Part shown: piece after piece, positions 36,792 to 38,744 of the stretch
Layout of the letters: each line of letters opens with the position of its first letter
How positions within the stretch are numbered: position 1 is the first letter of the stretch
From: a virus
DNA length: 38,744 nucleotides
Strand: one strand, 5' to 3'
Virus record (IMG/VR): IMGVR_UViG_3300018422_000006
Coordinates: 1-38,744 of that record
Program-made: the position numbers and the translations under genes
Notes under the pieces: generated by a model
Told to the model about the DNA's origin: nothing
The model's input: only the letters and a program-made list of their open reading frames with translations
Databases searched by the model: none

Positions 36792-38642
36792 CTAGTTGGC
36801 ACTCCGGTTGTCCTCGATCCAATCCGTTCCGTCCCAGGTCAGGCTGATCGAGTCGTATTGGCTGGCTGTCCAGGTCGATGCCAGGCGGTGGTTCCCACTT
36901 ACCGCGCCGGCGGAATCGTCAACCAGCTCAGCGCCGAACGCCCCGGTGAAATGGATTTTCAGGGTCTGCCCGGTGCTGCTGCCCGGTGTGAGAATGAATG
37001 TGCGCGAGGTGGCTGTGACACTGTCACTGGTCAGCCTGACGTAAGCCCGGTTGGTCGTGCTGACCGTCGCGTTGTCGCCACTCAACGTGACTGCGACGTT
37101 TGTCCCTAAGGCGACCTGAGGATAAACACTGTCAACATTCCAACGCGATTCGGCGGCATCATAGACCAGCGCAAAGAATCCACCGTGGACCACCGAGATG
37201 TTGTTCCCGTTGTGGAGCGAGAACCGGTTGGCCGGAGTCGGATCGATCGTGTTCTGACTGAGGGTGAGAATGTAACCGGTGTTATTCTCAACCAGGTAGG
37301 AGAGGCCGTCGCGGGCCCGGGCAACAATTCCACACAAAGCCGCGTCGCCCGTTAGGGTGCCATTGATGCGGATGTAGTGGTTCGTTCCGAAGTCGACCGC
37401 GAAATTGTTGCCGGCGCCGAGGGTGGTAAAAGAAAAGGCCGGGGTGGAAAGATCCCCTCGTAGAATATTCGTGCCCGTCCAGGTGTTGTTGGTCGCACTG
37501 GCCGCCTCCAGAATCCCAGCGATCGAGGTGGTGTGTTCGGGCATAGCGATGCGCACCTGGTTGGGGGCGGTCGTGGTCGTGCCGTAACCGATCGCAGTAG
37601 AGTTGGTGTGGCCGGAACCGACCGAGGCAAGGGCTCCTGCGGCCAGGGAGTAAGGCGCATTGGCTCCGCTCGCAGTGCCAATCGAGGTCGCGCCATCGGC
37701 CCCGTCATTGATTTCAGCGAACGCTCCGTAGGCTGCGGAGTTGCTCGCACCCGCCAGAGCAAAAGTGCCGACGGCAATTCCATTCCGACCAGTCACCACC
37801 GCATTCGCACCGACGGCCAGGCCGTTGGTTCCGTTGCCGGTTACGACGCCCCCACCGAATTGTTGTGACCCGGGGAGAGGACCTGGCGAGGAGAACGAAA
37901 GGCCGTAATTGGTGCCGTTGGTCGAAATCAGGGAGTGCAGAACCGCATTGCTGGCACTGAGCGCGGCGCCACTGATGGATCCGCCCGTCCAGGTCGATCC
38001 AGTGTGAGCCGAGTTCGCGAGCGTCGAATTAGTAACACTGATGGTTCCGTTACTGACCGCGACGTTCTGAAAATAGCTATTGGTTAGGACCTTGTTACCC
38101 ATGGTCTGGGCGGTTTGCAGGGTGGCGTATTTGGCCAGCGCCGGCGCGTTGGTCCCGATTGCATTGGTTGCTACGCCGAGATAGTCGACCAGCATCGATG
38201 CGATGTTGGTGGCGTTGGTCGAGGCCTCAGCGGTCCATGGCACCGTGACCACGAAGGTCGGAGCGGCCACCGTGTTAGTGGGGGGATAACTGACGTAACC
38301 CCAATTTCCTGTGATCCCGAGAGTTAAGTCCTCGCCCACAAAACCGACCACCGACACCACGTTGCTCGCGGACATCGAGACGATGTGCGCAAAGGACACC
38401 CGGTAACTGCCCAGGTGAATGGAGAGATTGGTCGCGGTCCACGGAACGGAATTGGTGATGAGGATCAGGCTCGAGGGCGAGGCGCTGACATCGTTGGTGA
38501 AGGTGTAGGCAGTGCCGTTGATCTCCGCCTGGTCGCCGATGGCCGGCACATTGGTGACATTGAAATACCCGGTGACCAGGTTCGCGGCCTGCAGTCGCGG
38601 CAGAAGCAGGGTCAGGAGAATGAGAAAAGAGAGGTAACGCAT
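36792..38642 (-). CDS. Secreted fibre-like protein with YadA-type head repeats
   Basis: A 616-residue protein. It starts with a signal peptide (RYLSFLILLTLLLPRLQA). The N-terminal third is Thr/Asn-rich. Residues about 260-360 carry Hep_Hag/YadA-like repeats (GLAVGANAVVTGRNGIAVG, AAYGAFAEINDG, TAIGYGTTTTAPNQVRIAM, SIAGILEAA), the beta-roll found in trimeric autotransporter heads and in phage fibres. The C-terminus has a beta-rich segment with FILTPGSSTGQTLKIHF and ends WDGTDWIEDNRSAN. Its ATG follows the previous stop by two bases across the circle junction. There is no C-terminal YadA anchor, so it is not a complete autotransporter. Confidence 0.82.
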   Translation of the reverse strand: MRYLSFLILLTLLLPRLQAANLVTGYFNVTNVPAIGDQAEINGTAYTFTNDVSASPSSLILITNSVPWTATNLSIHLGSYRVSFAHIVSMSASNVVSVVGFVGEDLTLGITGNWGYVSYPPTNTVAAPTFVVTVPWTAEASTNATNIASMLVDYLGVATNAIGTNAPALAKYATLQTAQTMGNKVLTNSYFQNVAVSNGTISVTNSTLANSAHTGSTWTGGSISGAALSASNAVLHSLISTNGTNYGLSFSSPGPLPGSQQFGGGVVTGNGTNGLAVGANAVVTGRNGIAVGTFALAGASNSAAYGAFAEINDGADGATSIGTASGANAPYSLAAGALASVGSGHTNSTAIGYGTTTTAPNQVRIAMPEHTTSIAGILEAASATNNTWTGTNILRGDLSTPAFSFTTLGAGNNFAVDFGTNHYIRINGTLTGDAALCGIVARARDGLSYLVENNTGYILTLSQNTIDPTPANRFSLHNGNNISVVHGGFFALVYDAAESRWNVDSVYPQVALGTNVAVTLSGDNATVSTTNRAYVRLTSDSVTATSRTFILTPGSSTGQTLKIHFTGAFGAELVDDSAGAVSGNHRLASTWTASQYDSISLTWDGTDWIEDNRSAN

Positions 38643-38744
38643 CTTTAGGTGATCTCCTCCCGGCGGAAGCTGCCGTCGTCGCTGATGTAAACCAGGAACC
38701 GTTTGAGCCCGCTGGGCTGGCTGCGCATGATGAACGTGTCGACC
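38622..38744. repeat. Terminal redundancy, right copy
   Basis: Exact copy of 1-123. It contains the start of the YadA-type fibre gene and, from 38645 onward, the 3' end of the gene at 24-626, reached through the circle join. It should be trimmed when counting the genome. Confidence 0.95.
38645..38744 (-). CDS. Repeated 3' end of the tail gene at 24-626 (partial, window edge)
   Basis: The last 100 bases duplicate 24-123 and carry only the final 33 or so codons (MRSQPSGLKRFLVYISDDGSF region) plus the stop of the tail gene. It is a consequence of the circular overlap and not a second gene. Confidence 0.9.
   Translation of the reverse strand, partial: VDTFIMRSQPSGLKRFLVYISDDGSFRREEIT

Overview
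The window is one complete, circularly closed genome of a temperate, siphovirus-like phage. Its first 123 bases (1-123) recur exactly at the end (38622-38744), so the unit genome is 38,621 bp. The gene at 24-626 runs without a break into the gene starting at 38642. Tape-measure, tail-tube and connector-type genes indicate a long non-contractile tail. Two integrases and a tRNA fragment indicate lysogeny. The host is probably a Gram-negative bacterium, perhaps a verrucomicrobiote. That guess rests on the integrase style (LRHT/LRNS and GNS boxes, HYRELV-type ends) and Thr-Asn-rich secreted proteins, and it is not proven.

Three blocks are visible. (1) A minus-strand late operon runs from about 17.3 kb down through position 1 and, across the circle, from 38.6 to 28.2 kb (about 27.6 kb). 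Order: small and large terminase (GpA type), a lipoprotein, an alpha/beta hydrolase, a gpW-like joiner, portal, S49 protease, scaffold-like protein, major capsid, a putative secreted decoration protein, connectors, tail tube, chaperone, tape measure, tail-tip proteins, five fibre-like proteins that each start with a Sec signal peptide, a holin-like pair, an orphan NarL-type response regulator and two DNA-binding-type proteins. ATGA stop/start overlaps are frequent and fix most starts. (2) An accessory region at 17.5-20.5 kb carries a GIY-YIG nuclease, a parS-like site, an Acb2-like cyclic-nucleotide sponge, a coiled-coil protein and a superinfection-immunity membrane protein. (3) The lysogeny/early region at 20.5-28.2 kb carries two tandem tyrosine recombinases, a tRNA-Ala 5' half (putative attP), two divergent small basic DNA-binding proteins around a shared operator, a ParB-like protein, and a lambda-O-like replication initiator whose coding sequence contains six dyad iterons followed by an AACGT-rich stretch (putative origin).

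The most unusual features are the run of signal-peptide-bearing tail-fibre proteins, two sets of DNA-site arrays inside coding sequences (42-bp-spaced sites in the ParB-like gene; six GTTCCC-N5-GGGAAC dyads in the initiator gene), an identical 20-bp palindrome used in two different reading frames 9.2 kb apart, an orphan response regulator, and a lipase-like hydrolase plus lipoprotein inserted between terminase and portal. No classical endolysin was recognised.
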